64,000 bases of DNA from Ilex aquifolium. Its lineage: Eukaryota > Streptophyta > Magnoliopsida > Aquifoliales > Aquifoliaceae. The stretch spans positions 39,970,409-40,034,408 of the forward strand of contig OX637397.1 in NCBI GenBank assembly GCA_951799425.1, written 5' to 3'. The position numbers were made by a program, and so were the translations under genes. Of this stretch, positions 34,618 through 46,186 are shown in pieces (position 1 is the first letter of the stretch; each line of letters starts with the position of its first letter). Under the pieces are notes generated by a model, which saw only the letters and a program-made list of their open reading frames with translations, had not been told where the DNA came from and searched no databases.

Positions 34618-35757
34618 ATTTTGTGTTGTATAATTTTTTATTGTGTTATTTTTGAGTTATGTCATTTTCAATACATGTCGTGTTTATATCAACATTCATA
34701 CTAATAAAAAATTATTTAAGTATGAAACATCTCATATGAAACTATGTAAAAAAAATTAGAAAAGTTATAAAATACTTATTTTCTATCTATATTACCGATT
34801 AATCATATTATTCATGTATAACCTTATCTTGATCCATTTATCATTCGTACTAATTGATCATGTTATTTTTTGAGTTTTTTGTATCAAATCATGTTCTTAT
34901 CAATAGGTAAAATTGACACCCCAACTCACATGATTGGTCTTAGTGCCAGAGCACTATTGAAAAAAGATTTTTTTTTTTTTTTTAACAGTTAAGGGTGTCT
35001 AGGTCAACTTACGTGTATCTCGATTAATCTCCTCTTTAGTCCAATAAAAGGCAAGGCTTCCACATCGGGACTAGGGTATTCATGAGTGATAAATCTCTCA
35101 TAACTTGACCCCAATAAATTGCTAAGATTCGAATTTAAAATATCTGAGTTTACAGTTCGTCTTTGTTACCACTTGAAATACCCCTTCGAGTTAAAAGAAA
35201 TATTTCAATTCCATAAATGTGTATAAAAGTTTACCAATTTTGATCAAAAATAATTGGGCCTATTTGAGGACCGAAAATTTTAGCTTTTGTTAGATTTCGA
35301 AGGAAAAAAAGTCTGATCTATTTGGATCCGGACTTATTGGACTACTTTTCCATCAATTTATTGGACAATAATAGCTTCTATCATTAACAAGGGAAAGCTG
35401 ATAAATCAGGCTTATCTAAGGGATTTTTTGCGCAGCACCAAGAAAATGCTAAGATCAATCATCAAGAAGATGCTAACACTGGCATGAGAGGTTAGTGTTA
35501 TTTCTCATAAAAGGAGTCTAGTTGTTATTTGACCAACTATAGGGGATGTGAATGTAATTTACCCATTTATTTAAGAGTCAATTTCTCAACAATAATAGAT
35601 AATGGTCTTAATTAAACTTCGTAATTAAATAAGGATAATTTTGTCACGGACTCTTTGATTGAATATATTGATAAAAAAAAATGTTAGAAGTTTAGTATAG
35701 AATCAAATATAAATATTTTTGGGAACTTAATATTAACCATGCAAGTTTGCTATCTAA

Positions 35758-36206
35758 GGGCATTTCTAATGTTGACCTACACTCAAACTCAAAATTTGAG
35801 TAAAAAATTGAATCAAAATCTTGATTTGATATTAAATCTTCCTATTAAAAAATCCAATTTCATACTCACATCTTTTTTAAAAATTCCTATATTATCCTAA
35901 AAGATATTTTTTGTAAATTTTTTCCCCCCTTCAGGCTTTATCGATTTCTAGAATTCGAAGGATGCCAGCCACAACTTGGTCGATGATTTTTGGGTATTCA
36001 AGTTTGAAGTCGAACTAAGCCTATCAAACGTCATAGTTGATGGAGAGATGATTAGGTTTAATTTTAGGGTCTTGTTATGGATGATGTGAAGGGAGGAGTG
36101 GTTAGTGGTCCGGAAGCCATAAAGAGAGGAGTGGTGGAGAGGAGTGCCGTCAGAGATGGAGTGGAAGTTTTGGCAGGGAATCCTTCCTACTTGGCAAATC
36201 GACGAC

Positions 36207-36253
<47 letters not shown>

Positions 36254-36363
36254 GGAGGTTCAGTTTTGGCTCAAAAAATTTTGCATACTGAAGAGGTTTT
36301 TTTGGACTTTTTTTGCCCAAATTTAAGTTTGAGTTTTGTTTTTGGTAAGAAGTAGAGATAGCC
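35758..36363. mobile_element. Harbinger-like element, 606 bp, copy 1
   Basis: The ends are GGGCATTTCTAATG and AGTAGAGATAGCC (imperfect inverted repeats), with TAA on each side (35755-35757, 36364-36366). It holds a (GA)n microsatellite at 36212-36250. The block and its flanks recur at 47237-48300. Confidence 0.6.
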
Positions 36364-37080
36364 TAAGATTGATTGCCCTCAATAAAGACGTCAAAATAAT
36401 ATTATTCTAATAAAAACTTTTGAATTTATTTTTTGGGACCACATCACTTAACACATTATTAGGCCAATAAATTAGTTTAAATTTTAAGACCCAAAAAGTG
36501 TTATTGTTGTATAAAAATAGCAATAAATTTATACAAATTTGAAGTGGGGGCAAATTTTAAAAAATTATAAATATTTCAAAACTAGCCAAAAAAAATTTGC
36601 ACTAGGGGTAGTTGCCCCCACTGTCCATAGCGTAAATCCATCACTAGTACTCAAACTTTGATTTAAATTTTTGTTAAATAAAAATAAAATTAAAATAAGC
36701 TCAATATGTATTTAAAATTGTCTACGGTCATGACGGTTTGGGATGACTTAATAGCAATTAAATAGCTGATCCGACGGAGGTGGCGACCTCTTCTCAACAG
36801 GCGAGGCAATTACAATACTCTCCGTAAGACTCGGTCAAAGGATGAGGTGAGGGTTGACTTCTTCCAAAGCGGCTTGGATGAGGCTCTTGGGATGACCTTG
36901 CATGCTCCAAGATGGCGAGGAGGAGACTCTTGGATGACCCTTACTCCAAGGTGGCTAGGAGGAGGCTCTTGGATGACCTTGCATACTCCCAGCTAATGTA
37001 GTAGCTCCTTGAGCCTAATGAGCTTGACCGGGTTGACCACATTGGACTGAATTTGCTGGACCTCTTAGAGTTGAGCTATA
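36364..37080. repeat. repeat flank and minisatellite, no gene seen
   Basis: 36364-36720 is paralogous to 47964-48500. About 36880-36990 holds two to three imperfect units of about 58 bp around GAGGAGGCTCTTGGATGACC. No coding frame recognised. Confidence 0.6.
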
Positions 37081-37600
37081 AACTCAGACCGGGTTTTATA
37101 ACATGAGTTGGGCCCTTGGGCTTGGCCCATCAGGTGTGTGTCCTTGTGTGTGTGATTTGTGTTGTGTTGTGTGTATGTGTGTGTGTGTGTGTGTGTGTGA
37201 ATTTGTGAAGTGAGAGAGAGAAGTGAGCGAGAGCAAAGAGGGGAAGAGAAGAGGTGGGGTGTGTGTGTGGTATATGTTGTGGTGTGAGAGAAGTGAGTGC
37301 AGAGAAGAGAAATAGAAAAGAAGAGGGGGGAAAGAAAGAGACTAACCTGAGAGTGAGTCGTCGGAGTTTCGCCGGAGTTCAATGCTGCACAGAGAGAAAG
37401 GGACAGGAGAGAAAATTGGGAGAGGGGGGGTTAGCGTATCGAGGGGAGGAGAACAGAGAGTGGGGTGGGCTGTGAGTTGTGAAAGGGTGAGACTGTGTGA
37501 GGCAGGCAGATGACCGTTGAGAGAGAGATGGTGTAATGGGCGGGAAATTATATGGGATAAAATCATAAAATTAAACTTGCGAGCTATTTTATTATATTGA
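37081..37600 (-). mobile_element. Helitron-like 5' portion with simple repeats
   Basis: The minus strand begins TCAATATAATAAAATAGCTC at 37600, at exactly the host-repeat site used by Helitrons A-E (next bases TTTTTGTGTCGTATAAT). Inward lie a GGGCGGGAAAT word, like that at 10692, then GA-rich and (GT)n tracts (37137-37199). I find no 3' hairpin terminus, so it is probably truncated. Confidence 0.5.
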
Positions 37601-39928
37601 TTTTTGTGTCGTATAATTTTTTTTTTGTGTTATTTTTGATTTATGTCATTTTCGGTACATGTTGTATATATGTTAACATTCATACTAATGAAAAATTATT
37701 TAATTATGCAACATCTCATATGAAACTATGTAAAAAAAATTAAAAAATGTATAAAATACTTATTTTCTGTTTATATTACTGATGGGACATTTCTGATATC
37801 AGAGCAGATCAGGACACGTGGCCTCCACGATGATGACACGTGGCCTCGGCGCCGATAATGCTGTCATCCACATTTGGTACACGTGTTCTCGGACATGACG
37901 TAGCCTCAGTGAAAAAGGTTTATTCAGCTCCCTTACTTGTGTATCCTCGGCTCCGAGAGTACACTCATCACATGGTCATCGTTTTCCCTCGGCGCCGAGG
38001 GATGCTGACTAAAGCTGTAACCCTGCTACATGACTCCTACTCCTGAAAAGGTCACTGACAACTATATTATCTCGACTAGACTAGGAATCATGAGGGCACT
38101 TTGCACAAGGGAACCAGGGCATCAGGGCCAACAGGACACCCCTCCGAGGAGAGCGAGACACGTGGCAGAAAGTGTATGATTAGGGATAGGCGGGCAAGGG
38201 AGCCTCTGTTGATATGCTGCAACTGCAAGTTGACATTTAATGAATCCACTACTGATGGGATATTTGCGTTGACGTAAGGAGTCAGGAAGAGGCAAGCATT
38301 AATTGTCCCGACTCTAGAGCATTTATTGATTCGTTTTCGAAACAAGAGCATTGAATGCACGAGAATCCAAGCATTCAATATCCTCATACAGACGAAAGAG
38401 CATTGACTGCTCGGGAATCCGAGCAATCAATAATTGGGTCTTCCCAATACAAAACAGAGGGCACACTGTCCCATCTCTGAACGCTACCTACTTCCTAGAC
38501 TATCAGCAATGATGAGTTCGAGTGAGTATAAATAGCTGTCAAAAACACATAACAAAGGTACCCAAGAACAACTCTCAAGAACAAATAGTGTTTTCTTCTT
38601 CTCCCTTTTTCAAAGAACTGACTTGATCGTTGGAGGGGATACGCCGGAAAACACTCCAGCACCCTTTCTGACCTGTTTTCTGTGTACCAGGAACTCATCC
38701 AGGTCTTCCTGAGGCATCGATCGACCATAACAACAATTCATCACCACTTCTTAGGCCCCCTTTGGCCCTCTCAACCTTTTCCTTACTGCGGAATACGCCC
38801 TCCCAAGCCGGAACCCTCATCGATCCGCCAGAAGGATCGAGAGACTCATAAGAACAATTCATCACCACTCCACCAGACCCTTTGGCCCTCTCAACCTTTG
38901 CCTTGCTGAGGGATCGTCGACGTTCGAGACCGGCGCAAGTTCACCAGGAGAGAGATTTGCCTTCCATAACCATTGTGCGAAAATCTGTGCGCACAATTAC
39001 CGATTAATCTATTATTCATGTCTAACATTATCTTGATTCATTTATCATTCGTACTAATTAATTGTGTTATTTTTTGAGTTTTTTGTATCAAATCATGTAC
39101 GTATCAATAGGTAAAATTGACACCCCAACTCACATGATTGATCTTAGTGCCAGAGCACTATTGAAGAAAGATTTGCTTTTTTTTTTTAACAGTCAAGAGT
39201 ATCCAGGTCAACTTACGTGTATCTCGATTAATCTACTCTCTAGTCCAATAAAAGGCAAGACATCCACATCGGGACTAAGGTATTCATGAGGGATAAATCT
39301 CTCATGACTTGACCACAAGGAATAGCCAATATTCGAGTTTAAAATATCTGAGTTTACAGCTCGTCTGTGTTACCACTTAAACTATTCCTTCGAGTTAGAA
39401 GAAATATTTCAATTCCATAATTGTGTATAAAAGTTTACCAGTATTGATCAAAAATAATTGGGCCTATTTGAGGACTGAAAACTTCAGCTTTTGTTAGATT
39501 CAAAGGAAAAGAAGTCTGAACTGTTTGGATCCAGACTTATTTGGCGGCTTTTCTATTAATTTATTGGACGAGAATAACTTCGATCATTGGAATGTTGATA
39601 AATTGGGCTTATGTAAAGGCTTTTTTGGGCAGCACGAAGAAAATGCTAAGACCAATCATCAAGAAGATGGTAACACTGGCAATGGAGGTTAGTGTTATTT
39701 CTCATAAAAAGAGTCTAGTTGTTATTTGACCAACTATCAGGGGATGTGTATGTAATTTATCCATTTTTTTTAAGAATCAATTTCTTAACAATAATAGATA
39801 ATGGTCTCAATTATACTTCGTAATTAAATAAGAATAATTTTGTTGCGGACTCTTTGATTGAATATATTGAAAAAAATGTTAGAATTTTAGTATAGAATTA
39901 GTTATAAATATCTTTGGGAACTTAAATC
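37601..39928. repeat. repeat domain unit, copy 3 (split by a solo LTR)
   Basis: 37601-37779 and 38996-39928 together match the latter half of the 3.24-kb unit (ATTACCGATTAATC, GCCAGAGCACTATTGA, GTCCAATAAAAGGCAAG and CAGCACGAAGAAAATGCTAAG modules). Confidence 0.78.
37780..38995 (+). mobile_element. solo LTR, 1216 bp
   Basis: Starts TGATGGGACATTTC and ends TCTGTGCGCACA. Flanked by perfect 5-bp duplications ATTAC at 37775-37779 and 38996-39000. Uninserted repeats read TATATTACCGATTAA (e.g. 32700, 34790). It has a TATA box (TATAAATA, near 38527) and is GC-richer than its surroundings. No second LTR or internal domain is present, so it is best explained by LTR-LTR recombination. Confidence 0.88.
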
Positions 39929-40231
39929 GCCACCACCACCTCCGCCGCCATCGTCGCCGTCGCCACCACCACCGCCGCCATCACCACCACCACCATCGCC
40001 GTCGCCCTCGCCACCATCACTGCCACCACAGTCATTGCCACCCACCAGAACCATCACCGTCTCTTATTACTACCACTGCCGTCCACCACCTCTTACCTCC
40101 ACTACAAACCGATGCATAAATTCTTTTATCTCTTCTCTATGTTTATGATTTGATTTTGGATATGAATACAAATATGTTTATTATTTACCATTTTTTATTA
40201 CTCTGTGCCTTCAGGCACAGGTAATAACTAG
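39929..40231 (+). mobile_element. short Helitron with trinucleotide-rich body
   Basis: The 3' end reads CTCTGTGCCTTCAGGCACAG then GTAATAACTAG followed by T: a strong hairpin plus CTAG. The body (39929-40100) is a (CCN)n-rich tract of CCACCACCGCCGCC type. The left limit is where the host repeat (GGGAACTTAA) breaks, and the expected TC 5' end is not clear. Confidence 0.6.
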
Positions 40232-40239
40232 TATACATA

Positions 40240-40372
40240 TATTATGTATACATTAATTTCATATAAAAATACAATGATAAAATATGTATTTATATATATA
40301 TTTTTTTAAAAAAAATAAAAAATAAATATAAATATAAATATAAATATTTTAAATTAAAATAAATATTTTTCC
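40240..40372. repeat. AT-rich simple sequence
   Basis: (TATA)n and (AAATAT)n tracts, no gene. Confidence 0.6.
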
Positions 40373-40380
40373 ATCTTAAC

Positions 40381-40980
40381 TAGGGGTGAAAATTTTCGAT
40401 TCAACACGATGACACGGCTCGAACTCAACACGAATTTTATGACACGAACTTAAAAATGACCTGGCATGCAAACAAGAAATATAAAAAACTCATATTCAGT
40501 TCAATCAGTCAAACTCAAAATTGACACTATCCACCCGTTTATTTAAAAATAAACATTTTCTCTATTTTCTTGTTTGTATGGTAACACGAAACTAACATGT
40601 TTAACTAGTATTATAGATATAAAATGTTAATTATTTGTAACTATTTATTAAGCACTGTCATAATTATTATATAAAAAAGATATTTTTACTTATTATTATT
40701 ATATTTATTTAAGTTAATTTTTAATTTGCAGAAAAAATATTAACATGGATTCAATTAAGTGAATATAGAATATTAGCGTTAATTTTTTTATTCAAAGTTT
40801 ATGTGTGTCAACACGAACACGAATACGAATACGAACACGACACAAAAATAAACAGGTCAACGCGCAACTTGACACGACCCAATTAGTTAAATGAGTTGAG
40901 TTATGTGTGACTAATGTTCGACACAAATCCATAATAACTCAACACGAATCTGACACGACACGACTTGATTGTCACCCTTA
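40381..40980. mobile_element. non-autonomous hAT element, 600 bp
   Basis: The ends are TAGGGGTGAAAAT and TTGTCACCCTTA. Flanking 8-bp duplications are ATCTTAAC (40373-40380) and ATCTTAGC (40981-40988), one mismatch apart. The body is rich in ACACGA words, as in other plant hAT elements. No transposase. Confidence 0.8.
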
Positions 40981-40988
40981 ATCTTAGC

Positions 40989-41400
40989 CAACACAAAAAA
41001 AAAAAAAATTTTAATCATTTTTATTTTCCATCCATCCAACTAAACACAAAGGAAGGAAAATGTATCATTCCTACTTTCTTTTCTTGAAGGATAGAAAGTG
41101 TATCCCTCATATTTTTCATCATTACTATTAAACGGAGTATAAGACTTATAAGACTTTAAATAGTAATAGAAACCCTAAAACAATTAGGAAACTAGAATCT
41201 TAAATAAATTAAGAATCCAAATAAAATAAAATCTTAATTAAATTGAAAAATAACATAAAATAATTTTCTACTAAAATTAAGAAATAAAATAAAATCTTCT
41301 AAAAACTTTCAAATAAAATACCAAAAATTTCGCCATAAACCTACCAACCAAGGGTTATTACTCAGGCAGTAGTTGCTGTGTCAAAACTCTTCATAGAGGC
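40989..41400. other. upstream DNA of the NPF pseudogene
   Basis: AT-rich, no frame recognised. Contains the former promoter of the NPF locus. Confidence 0.4.
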
Positions 41401-41401
41401 C

Positions 41402-41409
41402 TATAAATA
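41402..41409 (+). promoter_or_regulatory. TATA box of the NPF locus
   Basis: TATAAATA, 56 bp before the ATG at 41458. Confidence 0.6.
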
Positions 41410-43323
41410 GTGGGGCTTTGGAGGGCCATTTAGAGCATTAAACCACTTGATAACAAGATGGAAATTGTGGAGAAGAAAGAGAGGATGAAGGGAGGAATCA
41501 TCACCATGCCCTTCATCTTTGGTAAGCTAGCTTTTGTGATGTACAAATATAAACATCGTTGTTCGTTTCATATTGATTTCTTGATTTGTGTGTCATCTCG
41601 GTTTCTCGTTTCATAGTAATTATTGAGGAGTTCATGTTGATTAAGATTCTAATTTTTGGCATTTGATTTTGTGCAGCAAATGAAATAGCTGAGAAGTTGG
41701 CTGTGGTTGGTTTTGCTGCTAATATGATTAGCTACTTAACAGGCCAGCTTCATATGCCAATAACTAAAGCAGCAAATACGCTCACCAACTTTGGTGGAAC
41801 TGCAAGCTTGACGCCGTTGCTTGGGGCATTCGTGGCCGATGCATTCGTCGGACGCTTTTGGACCATCGCAGTTGCTTCCATGATATACCAAATAGTAACT
41901 CTCTCTCTCTCTCTCTCATGATCTGTAAATAGACTAAGGGAGAAGTATAGAAGACTTAGGTACTTGAATTGGAAGAACTCCAATGCCTTCCATTAGGTAA
42001 GAGAAGCAATTTTTATGCTTGTTTCCCTTTGGTTAAGTATCCAATAATCCAAACACAATGCCAGCAAAACCCATCGCCGGCGTTTGTTTCAAACGTTGCC
42101 TAAAACGGCGTCAAGAATGCTCAAAAGTCAGGAAATAAAAAACAGCTTTTGTTCAGGTGGAAAGACAAACGCCGGCCCTCTTGCCGGAGTCCGGCTGCCG
42201 GAAAACAAGCCCATTTGATATAGAAGATATGAGAAATTATCACAGCCAATATTTCCAAACATAACTCTTCCATCAGAGGAGGCAATTAGTAATAGTCAAT
42301 ACTCATGTGATCAGAATCAAGCCAAGGGATACTCTAGCCTTGACAATATGTTTTAATTTTCTTATACCATATAGAGTATCTTTTCCCTCTTTCCAATTGC
42401 AACAATTATATATAATAATTCATCCCATAAAGCTTGTGGAATTCAGTATAATAAAATATACCAGCCTCCATGTGGATAATGTTTCAAAATTCATATTGTG
42501 TTGAAGAAGTCTCAAGAAGTTCAAAAGTTTCCAAATCTTAAAGGGAGGAAGCTTTGCTTTCCACTAGCTAGAGGTACATATGGTAGACTATAGCAAGTAA
42601 ATAATAGAGGATTTCTTGTCAAGGTTTGCAACAGAATTTAAACATTTTTCCTTTACTCTTCTTTCCCTTTGTCTCTTTTTTCTATTCTATTTTTCCCCTT
42701 TCAGCACACATCAATTGTCACTCAATAATAGACTAACTTCATCCTAATTCTCTTGCAATCAGGGAATGATAATATTAACATTATCAGCAGTACTCCCCCA
42801 GCTAAGGCCTCCCCCATGTAAAGCTAATCAAGTATGCCAACAAGCCAATTCTGGCCAACTTGCCATCCTCTATGTAGCACTCATGCTAACCTCACTTGGT
42901 TCGGGTGGTATCCGACCGTGCGTGGTGGCGTTTGGGGCCGACCAATTCGACGAGACGGACCCGAAGCAGAAGACCAAGACATGGAAGTTCTTCAATTGGT
43001 ACTATTTCTGCATGGGGGCATCAATGCTTGTGGCAGTGACAGTGATTGTTTATGTTCAAGACAATATTGGATGGGGTTGGGGCCTTGGAATTCCAAGCAT
43101 AGCTATGGCTATATCAATTATTGCATTCATTTTAGGGTACCCTTTGTATAGAAACCTTGATCCTGCTGGGAGTCCATTTACAAGATTGGTGCAAGTGTGT
43201 GTGGCTGCATATAAGAAGAGGAGGGTACCAGTGGTTTCTGATCCTAAGTTATTGTATGAGAATGAGGAGCTTGATGCTTCTATTTCTGTGGCTGGGAAGC
43301 TTCTTCATACCAAGCAATGAAGT

Positions 43324-43324
<1 letters not shown>

Positions 43325-43360
<36 letters not shown>
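43325..43360. repeat. (CT)n microsatellite at the exon 3 donor
   Basis: A pure CT run starts four bases after the exon 3 splice donor, right beside the frameshift near 43317. A shorter (CT)n sits at the exon 2 donor (41899-41920). Confidence 0.8.
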
Positions 43361-43599
43361 AAAATGCGAAAAAGAGAGAGTATTGCACCCAAAAAGGATA
43401 AGTAGTTTTGGTATGACGAGAGGTAAACAAAAAAGAGAAAAAAATGTGGATGGTGATGTAAGAGCGGAGAAGCAGATAAAGCTGCCATCTTTTACACTTC
43501 AATATAGGGAGAAAAAAATAAAGGAAAATGTTCACACAAATATTCATATCCCACCACCGAGTGGGTCGTCACTGAATTTTTCACTTGGAGATTAAAGAT

Positions 43600-43730
43600 T
43601 CGAGCATTAGAGTTTATATTGGGATTCGGTGGTTAACTGTTATATTAGCCTAGTTAGGTTCGTTCCCGAGAAGAGTAATATGCACGGTCAGATGTCTCAT
43701 GGTCCCAGTAGTGAGGGTCTATTGAGGTGG
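43600..43730. repeat. fragment of the large repeat family in NPF intron 3
   Basis: The words GGGATTCGGTGGTTAACTGT, TAGCCTAGTTAGGTTCGTT and GTGAGGGTCTATT match the 30065-30175 module in the same orientation. Confidence 0.6.
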
Positions 43731-44689
43731 TATTTGGACGATATTATTAAGACTTAATTTACTTCCTAAAACATGGAGACTCCTCCCAATTGTGTAATGA
43801 AAGTTGCTAAGCTAGGTCATGGGTATTTTTTTATATATTTCGCTTAATATGCAACCTAACCCCTTTTATGATTTTTAATGAGTAGTTACTATCCCAAAAA
43901 CTTTAAAAAAAAATTGATTTTTAATTTTTTATTGATAACGTTGTATTAATTTTACAGATATTCTTTTTTTTTAATAGTAAGAGTGCTCAATCACCATCAA
44001 TTTTTTTCTTGCAAGTCACTGCATATTTGTCAAAACGTTTACTTCATGTCGGTAATTGGTTTGTTACAATTCAAACATAGTTTTAAAATCTTTCATATAA
44101 GCTTGAATTAACTCACATTTCTCAACGTTATTGTGAATTAAAAACCTTAACGGCGTGAGTCCAACGTTTTCATGATAACTACTGGGAAATAAGTTAAAAA
44201 GTACAACATTATGAGCAAACATCGTATTATTTAATACGACATTGTGGGCAAATGTCGTATTTTTTAATACAGGCATTTTAGTATGTGTGTGTGTTAATTT
44301 TAGTAATGCATGTGGCTGTCTTTCATCAAAGTTTGCTTTTGACCTAAACAACAAATATGGGTGGGGGTGTGTGTGATCTGGCCTTTCCTGACTTATCCCC
44401 ATCATCCTTCTGCAAGAGGAACATGCTATGTGATCATCTCTCTCTTCATTGTTCAATGTATTGGTTTAACTTTTTCATGGACTGCCTGAGTCGGTTGTCA
44501 TGGACTGAATCAGTCCACTGTTCCAGTTATTTCCAGATGATATTTATTATTCACACAAAAGACCAGATGATCCTATGATGAGTTGAAATGTATAACTGTT
44601 TTTCAATGGGTAGATCCGGTGATAACAATGATGAATTATAAATTTAGATATTTTAAGTTCGAATCTTGACAATTCTTTATAGTCAAGCC

Positions 44690-44825
44690 GCCGTAAGAGA
44701 TTTTTTTTCTCATGAATACCCTAGTTTCGGTATAGATGGTTTACCTTTGACCAGACCAAGGAGGGGACTAGTTGAGGTACGCACAAACGGACTCGAACAC
44801 CCTTGACCATTAAACAACTGTTCAA
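44690..44825 (-). repeat. inverted fragment of the large repeat family
   Basis: Its reverse complement resembles 39190-39300 (GTCAAG.GT..., GGGACTA-like and ACTAGGGTATTCATGAG words). Confidence 0.5.
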
Positions 44826-46186
44826 AATTTAAATATATATATATATATATAGCTGTTCAAAATTTTATGTTTTTTATGCTTTAATTTCTTGGGTAAATTA
44901 CACTTTGCATCTTTAAACTCTGGCTCTCATCTCACTTTACCTCTCGTATGCTACTGAGTCTTTCACATTGTCCCTTAAACTATTTTAATTAATGTCATAT
45001 TGACATATTACACGTATCATTAGATTTTGAGAGTAGAGATCGAAACGAATAGTTTGTGGGAGAAATCACACAATTTCGAATTTTCCATCAACTTTGTAGC
45101 AAACTTTTTTGGTTGGCGTAGTGTAAATTAAACCAATAATCATAATTGAAAGTGTAACGTCACAAATATGATGGTTGATGGAGTAATTTGAGATAGAGAC
45201 ATAGATAAGTGGGTCAAAGTGTAATTTTCACTTACTTTGTTATTACAATTATTTGGTAGTGTAGTAGGCAACTCATTCCTAGTCTCTATGTTGGACTGTA
45301 GATTTTTGGACAAAGCAGCCACTGTGACTGAAGAAGACAACCTCAAAGCTTCAGAAACACCAAACCTATGGAGACTAAACACAGTCCATCGGGTCGAAGA
45401 ACTAAAATCCGTGATCCGAATGGGTCCAATTTGGGCAGCAGGAATTCTCCTCATAACTGCCTATGCTCAACAAAACACTTTCTCTCTCCAACAAGCCAAA
45501 ACCATGAACAGGCACGTCACAAACTCCTTCCAAATCCCAGCTGGTTCCATGTCAGTCTTCACACTCTCCTCCATGCTCAGCACCATCGTCTTCTACGACC
45601 GAATCTTCGTCCCCATATTCGTCGTTTCACAGGGCTCGAACGGGGCATTTCGTTCCTTAGCCGAATGGGCATTGGCTTTGTCATCTCAGTTTTAGCCACC
45701 CTTGTTGCTGGTTTCATTGAAGTAAAGAGAAAACATGCTGTTTTGTCCTGTGGAGGAGATAATACATGTGTCCCGATATAGGTTTTTTGGCTTGTGCCAC
45801 AGTATTGCCTCCATGGGATAGCTGAGGCTTTCATGTCCATTGGACACCTTGAGTTTTTCTATGATCAGTCACCAGAGAGCATGAGGAGTACTGCTTCAGC
45901 ATTGTTTTGGATGTCCATTGCTGCTGGGAATTATATGAGTACCTTTTTGGTTTCATTGGTTCACAAGTTCAGTGAAGGCCCTGGTGGATCAAATTGGCTT
46001 CCTGATAATGATTTGAATGACGGAAAGCTGGAGTATTTTTACTGGTTGATCACATTGCTTCAGATTGTTAACCTTGTTTACTACTTGTTTTGTGCTAAAT
46101 TCTACACTTTCAAGCCAGTTCAGATACAAAGCATTGGAGATGGCAGTGAAAAAGAAGATGGGGTTGAACTTGCAGGCCATGTTTAG

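Larger units (their letters stand above)
32387..35757. repeat. 3.24-kb tandem repeat unit, copy 2 (with insertions)
   Basis: Paralogous to 29147-32386. It is longer because it carries a Tourist-like element (33405-33835) and a MITE (34000-34154). It contains an empty Helitron site near 32528 and a filled one at 34249-34617. Confidence 0.82.
41458..46186 (+). pseudogene. NPF3.1-like: NRT1/PTR family transporter pseudogene, NPF3.1-like
   Basis: Four exons: 41458-41521, 41677-41894, 42763-43321 and 45302-46186. Splice sites are GT-AG. The translation follows the Arabidopsis NPF3.1 (Nitr1) pattern closely: MKGGIITMPFIFANEIAEKL, TLTNFGGTASLTPLLGAF, GSGGIRPCVVAFGADQFDE, KTWKFFNWYYFCMGAS, VEELKSVIRMGPIWAAGILL, ESMRSTASALFWMSIAAGNY. 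The family has 12 membrane helices and moves nitrate/nitrite, peptides or hormones such as gibberellin. Three lesions break it: a one-base loss at the end of exon 3 (near 43317) that makes an immediate TGA, a one-base loss near 45613 in the FVPI...RRFTGLERG region, and an in-frame TAG at 45779-45781 where relatives have Ser (PIS-FLWL). Everything else is well preserved, so decay is recent, or the base calls are wrong. Intron 3 holds fragments of the local repeat. Confidence 0.9.

Noticed and set aside
37065..37566. Overlapping frames on both strands
   Set aside because: Low-complexity GT and GA tracts inside a Helitron-like segment.
44640..44670. tRNA-like GTTCGAATC word
   Set aside because: No A box, stems or acceptor arm around it; lies in a repeat fragment.
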